From an uncultured Pelagibacteraceae bacterium (GTDB lineage Bacteria > Pseudomonadota > Alphaproteobacteria > Pelagibacterales > Pelagibacteraceae), in the NCBI GenBank assembly GCA_902612575.1, contig CACMDZ010000004.1, forward strand, positions 1 to 64,000: DNA of 64,000 bases, in the 5' to 3' direction. The notes under the pieces are model-generated. The model was given only the letters and a program-made list of their open reading frames with translations. It had not been told where the DNA came from and searched no databases. The number at the start of each line of letters is the position of its first letter. Within the stretch, counting starts at the first letter, position 1. Made by a program: the position numbers and the translations under genes. Shown here in pieces: positions 38,376-48,295 of the stretch.

Positions 38376-39218
38376 TTAAACAGCAACTACTTTAGAGTTC
38401 TGTTCTCCTAAGTTCTCTATTGATAGTTTCATTTGGTCACCTGCTTTCAGAAATACTTGTGGTTTTCTACCCATTCCAACTCCTGGAGGTGTTCCAGTTG
38501 TGATTATATCCCCTGGTTGTAATGACATAAATTTACTTACATAAGATACAATGATATCAACGTTAAAGATCATAGTACTTGTATTTCCCGTTTGCATTCT
38601 CTCACCATTTACATCCAACATCATTTTTAAATTATTTATGTCCTTAATTTCATCCTTAGTTACTAGGTAAGGTCCAGTGGGCCCATACGTATCGTGAGAT
38701 TTGCCTTTAACCCATTGTCCCATTTTCTCAATTTGCCATTCTCTTTCACTAACATCGTTTACTAAACAATATCCTAAAATATGATCTTGTGATTGGTCTT
38801 CTGAAATATGTTTAGCCTCTTTTCCTATTACAATTCCAAGTTCAACTTCCCAATCTAGTTTTTTTGATCCTGAAACTATTTCCACATCATCATTAGGACC
38901 ACACATAGAACTAGTAGCCTTCATAAACATAATTGGTTCTTTTGGAATATCAGCGCCAACTTCAGCAGCATGGTCTGAATAATTAAGCCCTATTGCAACA
39001 AACTTTCCCGGGCTTGTAATGCAAGAACCTATTCTTTGATCTGATGAAATTTCTGGAAGGCTTGATGTATCAACAGTTTGAATGTTTGAAATTGTTTCAA
39101 AATTTAAATTATGTGGGTTTAAATCACTTACATGTGAGCTAATATCTCTTATTTTTCCATCACCATCTAGTATTGCTGGTTTTTCTTTTCCCTTTTCACC
39201 TACTCTTAATAGTTTCAT
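38376..39218 (-). CDS. Fumarylacetoacetate hydrolase family protein
   Basis: IGLNYSDHAAE; DWEVELGIVIGK; GDIITTGTPPGVGMGRKP. Confidence 0.93.
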   Translation of the reverse strand: MKLLRVGEKGKEKPAILDGDGKIRDISSHVSDLNPHNLNFETISNIQTVDTSSLPEISSDQRIGSCITSPGKFVAIGLNYSDHAAEVGADIPKEPIMFMKATSSMCGPNDDVEIVSGSKKLDWEVELGIVIGKEAKHISEDQSQDHILGYCLVNDVSEREWQIEKMGQWVKGKSHDTYGPTGPYLVTKDEIKDINNLKMMLDVNGERMQTGNTSTMIFNVDIIVSYVSKFMSLQPGDIITTGTPPGVGMGRKPQVFLKAGDQMKLSIENLGEQNSKVVAV

Positions 39219-39234
39219 TATTTCTCCTTTATAT

Positions 39235-39975
39235 TTAAATTGTCATTCCACCATCAACAGAAAAAGTATTTCCTGTTGTAAATGTTGATTCATCACTAGC
39301 TAAATAAATAGCAAAATCAGCTATTTCTTGTGCAGTTCCTAGTCTTTCCATGGGTTGTCTTGCTATGAAATCTTTTTTTGCCTTAACTGGGTCCGGGCTT
39401 TGTTTTACTCTATCTTCCCAAGAAGGAGTGAATACGGTTCCAGGTGCAATTGCATTACATCTAATTTTTTGCTTAACAAAATCAGATGCGATTGATTTTG
39501 TTAGTCCAATAATAGCTGCTTTACTTGCTCCATATACAAATCTGTTTGGTAGACCCTTAATACTAGATGCAACAGAGGCAACGTTAATAATACTGCCTCC
39601 ATTATTATTAATCATTGTTGGTAATGTAGCTTTACACATAAAGTACATAGATTTAATATTAGTATCGAAAGAAAAATCCCAATCTTTCTCCTCACAATCT
39701 AAAATTGTTCCATGATGAACAAATCCTACTGCATTAAATAATACATCTATATTTCTAAATGTATTTATGAATTCTTTGATATCTTCATTTTTTGTTGAGT
39801 CTAATTTTTTTACTTTAATTTTTGGGTATTCTTTATTTAGTTCACTTAAAGTATTTTCATTAATGTCTGTAGCAGTGACATTGGCACCTTCATTATGAAA
39901 AGTTACAGCTGTTGCTTTTCCTATCCCTTGTCCAGCTGCAGTGATGATTACTTCTTTTCCCTCAAGTCTTCCCAT
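39235..39975 (-). CDS. SDR family oxidoreductase (sugar-acid dehydrogenase-like)
   Basis: GQGIGKATA; YGASKAAIIGLTKS; VDGGMTI. Confidence 0.9.
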   Translation of the reverse strand: MGRLEGKEVIITAAGQGIGKATAVTFHNEGANVTATDINENTLSELNKEYPKIKVKKLDSTKNEDIKEFINTFRNIDVLFNAVGFVHHGTILDCEEKDWDFSFDTNIKSMYFMCKATLPTMINNNGGSIINVASVASSIKGLPNRFVYGASKAAIIGLTKSIASDFVKQKIRCNAIAPGTVFTPSWEDRVKQSPDPVKAKKDFIARQPMERLGTAQEIADFAIYLASDESTFTTGNTFSVDGGMTI

Positions 39976-40837
39976 TATTTATCCTTTCAATTTCTTTATA
40001 TAGTGAACTATGATCTGTTTCACCATGTCCATTCTCAACTAGTGATTTATACATTTCTTTAACTAAATTTGAAATAGGTAATTGAGTATTATAATTATTT
40101 GCACATTCTAAGATATTATTCATATCTTTTAGCTGACTTGAAGTTTTACCTTTAGGACTAAAATCTTTATCTATCATTCTTTTTCCATGTGTTCTAAGAA
40201 CTTTACTATCAGCCCAACCTCCAGATAAAGCCTTAATCATTTTATTTGGGTCAGCTCCTGCCTTTTCACAGAGAGTAACTGCTTCAGCAACAGCACCAAT
40301 AGCTAATCCAACAATAATTTGGTTTGCTAATTTTGAGACCTGGCCACATCCTATTGGGCCAACAAGAGTTGGGTTTCCCATTGATTTTAAAATATCTTTA
40401 ACTGATTCAAAGACTATCTGTTCTCCCCCAATCATTATAGCAAGAGATGCTTCTTCGGCTCCTATTGTTCCACCTGAAACTGGTGCATCTAAGTAATTAA
40501 TTTTTCGAGATTTTAAATTTTTTCCGTGATTAACTGCTGTAGTTTGTTTTACAGAGCTCATATCAATTACAGTTGAATTAGGTTTTAAATTATTTAAAAA
40601 TTCATCGCTACCTATAACTTTATTGACCGCATCATCATTAGTTAACATTGTAATTACCACATGACTTTCTTTAACAAGTTCTCCTATTGAATTTGAAATT
40701 TCGGCACCAAAGTGTTTTAGTGGCTCAGCTTTATTTTTAGATCTATTAAATGCTCTAACTTTGTATCCAGCTTTTAGAATGTTTTTTGCCATTGGAAAGC
40801 CCATAAGGCCAGTACCAATAAAACCTATATTTTGCAT
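39962..40837 (-). CDS. NAD(P)-dependent 2-hydroxy-3-oxopropionate reductase/3-hydroxyisobutyrate dehydrogenase family
   Basis: IGFIGTGLMGFPMAKNI; DAPVSGGTIGAEEASLAIMIGG. Confidence 0.92.
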   Translation of the reverse strand: MQNIGFIGTGLMGFPMAKNILKAGYKVRAFNRSKNKAEPLKHFGAEISNSIGELVKESHVVITMLTNDDAVNKVIGSDEFLNNLKPNSTVIDMSSVKQTTAVNHGKNLKSRKINYLDAPVSGGTIGAEEASLAIMIGGEQIVFESVKDILKSMGNPTLVGPIGCGQVSKLANQIIVGLAIGAVAEAVTLCEKAGADPNKMIKALSGGWADSKVLRTHGKRMIDKDFSPKGKTSSQLKDMNNILECANNYNTQLPISNLVKEMYKSLVENGHGETDHSSLYKEIERINNGKT

Positions 40838-42159
40838 TATTTTCTAGGGACAAAATCGTGGAAGTTTTGCGTCATTGCTTCTGGAAAGAACATAACACAA
40901 GCCAAAACAATCAATTGGATTACTATAAATGGTGCAAAACCTCTGAAAATATCAGTTAGTGAAATGTGTGGTGGAGCAACAGATTTTAAATAGAATGCTG
41001 CAGGACCAAATGGTGGGCTTAAAAATGAAACTTGCATATTTACACAGAATAGTATTCCAAACCATATGGGATCAAAACCTAGAGCTAGTACTATTGGTAA
41101 AAAAACTGGCATTGCTAATAGAACTATTCCAACCCAATCCATGAATGCACCCATTATTAAAAACATTATTTGCATCATAAAAATAAGATACATTGGCTTT
41201 AAATCGTAGGCTAAAATTGTTTCAGCAACATAAGTAGGTCCTCCTGCAAGAGAATAAGCTCCTGCTAAAACTGTAGCACCAAAAGTAATTGTTAATATAG
41301 TTCCTGAAGCTTTAAAGGTTCTAACAAGTGCATCTTTAAACAAAAACCATGTTAACTCCTTTCTGGCAGCTATTATTATTAGCGTTGCAACTACACCCAT
41401 ACCAGCTGCTTCTGTAATACCAGTCATACCAGAATAAATTGATCCCAAAACAATTATTACAATACCAATTGGTGGTAAAAGACCAGGAAGGTATGACATC
41501 TTTTCTTTCAAAGTTAAAGCTGGTTCATCGCTTAATGGTGCAAGATGTGGTTGTAATCTTGTTCTAATAAGAATGTAAGTAATTATTAAACCGGATATCA
41601 TTAGACCAGGAACGATTGCCTCTTGGAACAACATTGTAATTGAAGTTTCTGTTGTTAAACCATAAATAATTAAAACAATCGATGGTGGGATCATTGTGCC
41701 TAAAGAACCTGATGCACAAATAATACCTATCGACATATCTTGATCATATTTCAATCTCAACATCTGAGGCAGTGCAATCAGTCCTAATAAAACTATCTCT
41801 CCTCCAATAATTCCGCTCATAGCTGCCATGATTGTTGCCATGATTGCTGTTACTACACCTACTCCACCTCTAGTTTTTCTTAACCAAGCATTTAATGCAT
41901 CATACAAGTCTCTGGCAATATTCGAGCGTTCCAGTAAGGAGGCCATAAATATAAATAATGGTACAGATAAGAATGAATATGTTACAACAAGAGAATAATA
42001 TCTTGAAAGCAAAATTCCTAAAGCATGTTCACCTATATATAAAAATACAAGCACTGCTCCCATAAAACCAGAAGCAAAACCCATAGGCACACCTATTGAT
42101 ATCAATGCTAATAGTCCTACTATCAGTATTATCGAAAGTGTCCCTATCTCAAATTCCAT
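40837..42159 (-). CDS. dctM: TRAP transporter large permease
   Basis: DctM-type hydrophobic protein; SGIIGGEIVLLGLIALPQML. Confidence 0.94.
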   Translation of the reverse strand: MEFEIGTLSIILIVGLLALISIGVPMGFASGFMGAVLVFLYIGEHALGILLSRYYSLVVTYSFLSVPLFIFMASLLERSNIARDLYDALNAWLRKTRGGVGVVTAIMATIMAAMSGIIGGEIVLLGLIALPQMLRLKYDQDMSIGIICASGSLGTMIPPSIVLIIYGLTTETSITMLFQEAIVPGLMISGLIITYILIRTRLQPHLAPLSDEPALTLKEKMSYLPGLLPPIGIVIIVLGSIYSGMTGITEAAGMGVVATLIIIAARKELTWFLFKDALVRTFKASGTILTITFGATVLAGAYSLAGGPTYVAETILAYDLKPMYLIFMMQIMFLIMGAFMDWVGIVLLAMPVFLPIVLALGFDPIWFGILFCVNMQVSFLSPPFGPAAFYLKSVAPPHISLTDIFRGFAPFIVIQLIVLACVMFFPEAMTQNFHDFVPRK

Positions 42160-42160
42160 T

Positions 42161-42745
42161 TTATTTTAAATCTTTGGCAGGTTGATACTGTTTTTCTTTA
42201 GGATTTTTCCAATCAATAATTAAATTATTTATTGATTGTAGAGCTATAAGAAATATACAAATAAGCGTCAGTGGCTTCATGGTTGCAGGAATGGGTGGAT
42301 CCCAATAAGTTGCAAATCTCTCCCAATTTATAAATGATCTATATGCATCTTCCATTCCTCCATAAATTACGGCAGCTGCAAAAGTGACAATAATTACAGT
42401 ACTAATTAGATCAAAAATACGCTGAGTTGGCCTGCTTACATAGTCATATAATAGGACAATTCTGATATGACTTCTAAGTCTTGTAGCATATATTCCGCCA
42501 ACTAAATAACAAACACCAGCTAACCATAAACATAATTCATTAGCCCATAATGTTGGTTTAAATAGAACATACCTCATAAAAATTTCATACATCATGACAA
42601 TAACAATTATGGGGATTAAATATTTTATAGTGTGGCTTAAAAATAAACTAATTCTATCAATCCAATTTATTGGAAAATCGTCTTTACTTGCAACCTTCTC
42701 ATTTTGCTCTTGTAATTGCTTATCTTGTAATTCTTTATCACTCAT
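42161..42745 (-). CDS. dctQ: TRAP transporter small permease
   Basis: Four-TM DctQ-like; ATG at 42745. Confidence 0.88.
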   Translation of the reverse strand: MSDKELQDKQLQEQNEKVASKDDFPINWIDRISLFLSHTIKYLIPIIVIVMMYEIFMRYVLFKPTLWANELCLWLAGVCYLVGGIYATRLRSHIRIVLLYDYVSRPTQRIFDLISTVIIVTFAAAVIYGGMEDAYRSFINWERFATYWDPPIPATMKPLTLICIFLIALQSINNLIIDWKNPKEKQYQPAKDLK

Positions 42746-42764
42746 TGGCAAAAAAAATTTTATA

Positions 42765-42789
42765 AGAAGGGCCTATTTCAGGCCCTTCT
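42765..42789 (-). terminator. Hairpin/intrinsic terminator-like element 3' of dctP
   Basis: AGAAGGGCCT / AGGCCCTTCT, 5-nt loop, then TATAAAATTTTTTTT on the minus strand. Confidence 0.8.
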
Positions 42790-42811
42790 ATATTTTGTTA
42801 AGTGCTTTTTG

Positions 42812-43828
42812 TTATAGGATACCGTTAGCTTTCATGTAAGCTTTATGTATCTCTATAAGAGCAGCAGCTTCTGGAGATTTAGTCTTCCATTCTTCCCATG
42901 CGCCAAGTGCAGCATTTCTGAACTTAAGTCTATCTTCTCTTGACCAGTCATGAAGAGTAACGCCCATTTCATTCAAAGCTTTTACAGCTTCAGCGTTTTT
43001 TCTCTCAACTAAGCTAGTAATAGTTCTTCCTGCTATTTCTATTCCTGCTTTCATTGCACCCTGTTCATGAGGCTTTAACTTGTTCCAAACTTTTGTGTTA
43101 CAAGCTAAGTGGTCAGCTGGCATAGAGTGGAAACCTGGATATGTAGCATATTTATTTTGCTCATAGTGTCCACCAGCATAGTTTGTAGCTAATGATGAAT
43201 AGTCAGCACCATCGATTAGACCAGTTTGTAAAGCAGTTGGAACTTCACCAAAGTCCATAACGATTGGCTTAGCTCCTAATGCTGTAAAGATCATACTTTC
43301 CATTCCTGGAGGAGATCTAAATTTAAAGTCTTTTAGTGAAGCAACATCTGGAATTGGTCTGCTAGAAATTAAAGACTCATGTCCTGGTATCCACCAACCA
43401 ATTAATGTCATTCCATATTTATTGTAAAGTGCATCAACAGCTTCTTGAGCTCCTGGGAAATTCAAGAATTCATATTGTTGATATGGGTTATCATATCCAC
43501 CCATTACATCGCCTGCAAATTGGAAAGCTGCGTTTTTACCAGTTTGGTAACCAGCCCCTGTCATATCACAGTCAATAATTCCAGTTTGTGCAGAGTTAAA
43601 TACCTCGGCTGACTTACCTGTTACAGATGACGAGTAAAACATTTGTATTTTCAAACTTCCACCAGAAAACATTTCAACGTTTTTAGCAAATTGCGCTGCA
43701 ACTTCACCATTTGGTGAGCTTGCTGTAAAGTGAGTTTCTATTTTAAGTGTTTTTGCATGAGCAGAACCAAATAAAGCAATAGATACCACAGCAATAGCAG
43801 CTGTTAGTTTTGATATTAATTTTAACAT
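42812..43828 (-). CDS. dctP: TRAP transporter substrate-binding protein
   Basis: Signal peptide; FRSPPGMESMIFTALGAKPIVMDFGEVPTALQTGLIDGAD. Confidence 0.93.
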   Translation of the reverse strand: MLKLISKLTAAIAVVSIALFGSAHAKTLKIETHFTASSPNGEVAAQFAKNVEMFSGGSLKIQMFYSSSVTGKSAEVFNSAQTGIIDCDMTGAGYQTGKNAAFQFAGDVMGGYDNPYQQYEFLNFPGAQEAVDALYNKYGMTLIGWWIPGHESLISSRPIPDVASLKDFKFRSPPGMESMIFTALGAKPIVMDFGEVPTALQTGLIDGADYSSLATNYAGGHYEQNKYATYPGFHSMPADHLACNTKVWNKLKPHEQGAMKAGIEIAGRTITSLVERKNAEAVKALNEMGVTLHDWSREDRLKFRNAALGAWEEWKTKSPEAAALIEIHKAYMKANGIL

Positions 43829-43952
43829 TATTTCCTCTCAGTTGTGTTATTAGTTAAATTTAAACACAAAGAGAAAAAGATTTCAAATAAAAGAGAGAAT
43901 TTATATATTTGTAAAATATATAATTTTGAATATTACAACTTTTAGTCGAATA

Positions 43953-44921
43953 TTAAACCACTTCTGAAAGTAATGGTTTATTTGAGAAAAAACACTTTAA
44001 ATTATTAACTGCTAGCATGCTCATAGCTAATCGAGTTTCATGTGTCGCACTACCAACATGAGGTAAGACAAAACAATTATCTAATTCTAAATATCTTTTA
44101 TCTAGATTTGGTTCATTATTAAATACGTCAAGTCCAGCACCATAAATTTTTTTGTTTTTCAAAGCCTCTATTAATGCATCGTCATCTACGGTTGAGCCTC
44201 TTGATGTATTTATGAATACTGAATTTTTTGGAAATAATTTCAATGTTTCTGAATTAATTATATTTTTGGTTTCAGGAGTAGCGGGTGTATGTAAACTTAT
44301 ATAATCACAATTAGGTAGCATAGATTTTAAATCTGAATAATAGGTAGCATCTTTTTCAAAATCTTTAGGTAATTTGTTTCTATTGAAATAAATTACTTTC
44401 ATTTTAAAAGCTCTTGCTCTCTCAGCTACGATCTGACCAATTCTTCCCATTCCTATTATACCTAAAGTTTTTCCTGTAATTTCATTACCCACCATTAATT
44501 TTGTAATATCAGGTTTATGATCTTTCCAAGTATTTGTTTTTACTAAATTGTAAGCTTCTCCAATTCTTCTTGAAGATGCTAAAATTAGTAGAATAGTTAT
44601 TTCCGCTACAGCATCATTTAATACATTCGGTGTATTCGATACTTTTATATTTTTTTCCTTAGCTGATTGAGTATTTATATTATCATATCCAACTCCAACA
44701 TGACCAATTACTTTCAACCTCCCTGTCAAACTATCAAAGAAATTCTTATCTAATTTGTCAAAACTTGTTGAAATTAATCCATCATAATTATTTACAAGTT
44801 TAATTAATTCCTCATACGGGTAAGGTTTGTCCTTCAAATTTAAAGTAACATCGAATTCTTGTTTTAATATTTCCTCTGCTCCATCAGAGATTTTTCTAGA
44901 AACTAGTATTTTTGGTTTCAT
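43953..44921 (-). CDS. 2-hydroxyacid (glyoxylate/hydroxypyruvate-type) dehydrogenase
   Basis: GKTLGIIGMGRIGQ; FINTSRGSTVDDDALIEAL; GLDVFNNEP. Confidence 0.92.
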   Translation of the reverse strand: MKPKILVSRKISDGAEEILKQEFDVTLNLKDKPYPYEELIKLVNNYDGLISTSFDKLDKNFFDSLTGRLKVIGHVGVGYDNINTQSAKEKNIKVSNTPNVLNDAVAEITILLILASSRRIGEAYNLVKTNTWKDHKPDITKLMVGNEITGKTLGIIGMGRIGQIVAERARAFKMKVIYFNRNKLPKDFEKDATYYSDLKSMLPNCDYISLHTPATPETKNIINSETLKLFPKNSVFINTSRGSTVDDDALIEALKNKKIYGAGLDVFNNEPNLDKRYLELDNCFVLPHVGSATHETRLAMSMLAVNNLKCFFSNKPLLSEVV

Positions 44922-46700
44922 CTAATGGGAGTTTCTTAAAATACCCTTAGTTTTAGTAATATCTAAATATTGATCTCTTGACATTATACATGCACCATCT
45001 TCGAGTTGGCCAACATTTGATCTAGAAATTTCTTGCCAAGGAGTTTGGTTAGTAAGTTTTTTTATTTTTTTCTTTTTTCTTCTTTTTATAAATTCTAATT
45101 TTGTTATTTGAAGGTCTACTCTTCTTTTATTTAAATCTATTGTCATTTTATCACCAGTCTTAACAATTGCTAAATCTCCACCTACTGCAGATTCTGGTGA
45201 TACATGAAGTATTGATGGACTTTCTGAGGTACCGCTCTGTCTACCGTCACCAAGGGTTGGTAAAGCATTTATGCCCTTTTTTAATAATCTATCTGGTGGT
45301 TGCATGTTCACCACTTCAGCAGACCCTGGATATCCAACAGGTCCACATCCTCTTATTATTAAGATTGAATTTTCGTCAATCTTTAACTTTTTGCTATTTA
45401 TTCTATTATGATAATCTTCAGGACCTTCAAAAACTACAGCTTTACCTTTAAAGACATTTGGATGTTTAGGATTTGACAAATATCTTTCCCTAAATTCTTT
45501 GCTAATAACTGAAGTTTTCATGATTGCTGATGAAAAGAAATTACCTTTCATAACTAAAAAACCAGCCTTATCAGTTAAATTATCTTTGAAAGTTTTTATT
45601 ACATCTCTATCGACATTGATTTTTTTTCTTAAGTTTTGAGCAACTGTTTTTCCTGTTACAGTTATTAAGTTTTGGTGGATTTTTTTATGCTTCATTAATT
45701 CTTTCATGATTGCAGGTATACCGCCTGCTCTGTAAAAACCTTCCATTAAATGCTCTCCAGCAGGTTGGCAGTTCGCCAATAAAGGAATTTTATGTCCTAA
45801 TTTTTGCCAATTAGATAAATCAAATTTTACACCCATGTGTTTCGCAATTGCAATTAGATGAGTAGTACAATTGCTTGATGCACCTATAGCACTAGCAACC
45901 ACAACTGCATTTTCAAAAGCTTTCTTTGTCATTATTTTAGAGGGTGTAAGATCTTCATGGACCATATTCACAATTCTCGATCCTGTCTCAAAAGAAATTT
46001 GTTCTCTTTCTCGATAAGGTGCCGGTATCACAGCACATCCAGGTAAAGACATTCCCAATGCTTCCGCCACTGAATTCATTGATGAGGCAGTTCCCATTGT
46101 ATTACAATGACCAGGACTTGGTGAAGATGCAGCTGCCATATCCATAAATTCCTCGTAATTAATTTCTCCTTTAGCATGTAATCTTCTTGCCTCCCAAATA
46201 ATGGTTCCTGCTCCAGCTTTTTTGCCCTTGTAATTTCCATCAAGCATTGGGCCACCAGATAAAACAATTGCTGGAATATTTACAGTAGCAGCTGCCATTA
46301 AAGCTGCTGGAGTAGTTTTGTCACAACCAGTTGTAAGTATTACTCCATCTATTGGATAACCGTAAAGAACTTCAACCAATGATAAGTAAGATAAATTTCG
46401 ATCCAACATTGCAGTAGGCTTTTTTCCAGTTTCTTGGATTGGGTGAGTAGGAAATTCCATCGGAATACCGCCTGCTCTTCTAATTCCATCCTTTATTCTT
46501 TTGCTCAAAGATAAAAAATGTCTATTGCATGGTGACAAATCACTACCTGACTGTGCAATACCTATTATTGGATTGCCTGATTGAAGTTCTTCTCTTGTAA
46601 GTCCATAATTTAGATATCTTTCTAAATACATGGCTGTCATTCCTGGATCTTTAGGATCATCAAACCATTGTTTGCTTCTTAAATTCTTTTTTTTCATCAA
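44922..46700 (-). CDS. IlvD/Edd family dehydratase (sugar-acid dehydratase-like)
   Basis: TTGCDKTTPA; PSPGHCNTMGTASSMN; ASSNCTTHL; GCGPVGYPGSAEV. Confidence 0.92.
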   Translation of the reverse strand: MMKKKNLRSKQWFDDPKDPGMTAMYLERYLNYGLTREELQSGNPIIGIAQSGSDLSPCNRHFLSLSKRIKDGIRRAGGIPMEFPTHPIQETGKKPTAMLDRNLSYLSLVEVLYGYPIDGVILTTGCDKTTPAALMAAATVNIPAIVLSGGPMLDGNYKGKKAGAGTIIWEARRLHAKGEINYEEFMDMAAASSPSPGHCNTMGTASSMNSVAEALGMSLPGCAVIPAPYREREQISFETGSRIVNMVHEDLTPSKIMTKKAFENAVVVASAIGASSNCTTHLIAIAKHMGVKFDLSNWQKLGHKIPLLANCQPAGEHLMEGFYRAGGIPAIMKELMKHKKIHQNLITVTGKTVAQNLRKKINVDRDVIKTFKDNLTDKAGFLVMKGNFFSSAIMKTSVISKEFRERYLSNPKHPNVFKGKAVVFEGPEDYHNRINSKKLKIDENSILIIRGCGPVGYPGSAEVVNMQPPDRLLKKGINALPTLGDGRQSGTSESPSILHVSPESAVGGDLAIVKTGDKMTIDLNKRRVDLQITKLEFIKRRKKKKIKKLTNQTPWQEISRSNVGQLEDGACIMSRDQYLDITKTKGILRNSH

Positions 46701-46762
46701 ATTATAAATATTTTATTTAAATTAAATTAATTTATAATGTTTTATAAAACTTATATTAAAAA

Positions 46763-48268
46763 ATGAATAGTCTAATTGTTCTAAATAAAAATGACAATGT
46801 TGGTGTAAGTCAATTCATTATGCCAGAAAAAACAAAAATTAATGGACAGGATATTAGTACTATTGATCCAATACCTTTTGGACATAAAGTTTGTTTAAAA
46901 CCAATAAAAAAAGGTGATCCAATAATCAAATATGACCAAATAATAGGATTTGCCTCTAAAAATATAAGCGCAGGCGAGCATGTTCACACGCATAATTTAG
47001 AATTCAAAGAATTTGAAAGAGCCTTTAAAGTAAATAATAAAAAAACAATTGTTGATGAAAATGCAGATACTTTTTTCAACGGAATTTTGAGAGAAAATGG
47101 CCAAGTTGCTACAAGAAACTATATTGGAATTGTAAGTACAGTTAATTGTTCAGCAACTGTAACAAAGATGATTGTTGAAAAGATAAAATATTCAAACATT
47201 TTAAATGATTACCCTAATATAGATGGAATCGTTCCAATTACGCATTCTACTGGATGTGGCATGAATACAGTTAGTGAAGGAATGCAAATGTTTCAAAGAA
47301 CAATTGATGGTTTTAAAAATCATCCAAATTTTTCACATGTTTTTGTCATTGGCTTAGGTTGCGAATGCGCACAAGTAAGTTTATTTGATGAGTCTGTCAA
47401 AAAACATAATAGGATACATTTTTTAACAATTCAGGATGAAGGTGGCACAAAAAAAATTGTAGAGAAAGTCTTATCTCAAATTAAAAATCTGTTATCGGAA
47501 GCTAATGATATTAAAAGAACTCCAGAGTCAGTTAGTCATTTAACTTTAGCTCTTCAATGTGGTGGCTCAGATGGATATTCGGGTATAACTGCAAATCCAG
47601 CTTTGGGTGTAGCAGCTGATATGTTGGTAAAAAAAGGGGGAAGTTCTATATTATCAGAAACTCCTGAGATTTATGGTGCAGAACACCTTTTAATTAATAG
47701 AGCAAACAGCCAAGAAACAGCAGATAAACTTATGAAAAGATTAGAATGGTGGAAGCATTATACTTCAATAAACAATAGTACAATGGACAACAATCCAGCA
47801 CCAGGAAATAAAAGAGGTGGCTTAACTACAATTCTTGAAAAATCTCTTGGTGCTGTTGCAAAGGGCGGTAAATCAATTTTAGAAGATGTATTGGAATATG
47901 CAGAGCCATTGAAGAATAAGGGCTTTAATTTTATGGATTCTCCTGGCTATGATCCAGTTTCTGTGACAGGTCAAGTTGCTTCCGGCGCAAATGTTATATG
48001 TTTTACTACAGGTAGAGGTTCTTGCTTTGGATGTAAACCAGTACCAAGTTTAAAATTGTCAACCAATTCTGCAATGTATGAAAAAATGGAAGAAGATATG
48101 GATATTAATTGTGGAACAATAGCTGAAGGAAAAGAAGATATTGAAAAAGTTGGAAGTAAGATATTTGATCTTGTTGTAAATACGGCTTCAGGAAATAAAT
48201 CAAAAAGTGAAATTAATGGCTACGGTGATGAGGAATTTAATCCTTGGCAAGTTGGCGTTGTAATGTAG
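46763..48268 (+). CDS. UxaA family hydrolase (altronate/galactarate dehydratase-like)
   Basis: N-terminal SAF domain, THSTGCGM, LQCGGSDGYSGITANPALG, TTGRGSCFGCKPVPSLKLSTN. Confidence 0.92.
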   Translation: MNSLIVLNKNDNVGVSQFIMPEKTKINGQDISTIDPIPFGHKVCLKPIKKGDPIIKYDQIIGFASKNISAGEHVHTHNLEFKEFERAFKVNNKKTIVDENADTFFNGILRENGQVATRNYIGIVSTVNCSATVTKMIVEKIKYSNILNDYPNIDGIVPITHSTGCGMNTVSEGMQMFQRTIDGFKNHPNFSHVFVIGLGCECAQVSLFDESVKKHNRIHFLTIQDEGGTKKIVEKVLSQIKNLLSEANDIKRTPESVSHLTLALQCGGSDGYSGITANPALGVAADMLVKKGGSSILSETPEIYGAEHLLINRANSQETADKLMKRLEWWKHYTSINNSTMDNNPAPGNKRGGLTTILEKSLGAVAKGGKSILEDVLEYAEPLKNKGFNFMDSPGYDPVSVTGQVASGANVICFTTGRGSCFGCKPVPSLKLSTNSAMYEKMEEDMDINCGTIAEGKEDIEKVGSKIFDLVVNTASGNKSKSEINGYGDEEFNPWQVGVVM

Positions 48269-48295
48269 CTTTTGATTGATTAATAAACACCTCCA

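Noticed and set aside
39350-39715. 121-aa plus-strand ORF
   Set aside because: Antisense shadow of an SDR gene.
45167-46267. ORFs at 45167-45451 (+) and 46076-46267 (-)
   Set aside because: Embedded in the IlvD/Edd gene in other frames; no independent support.
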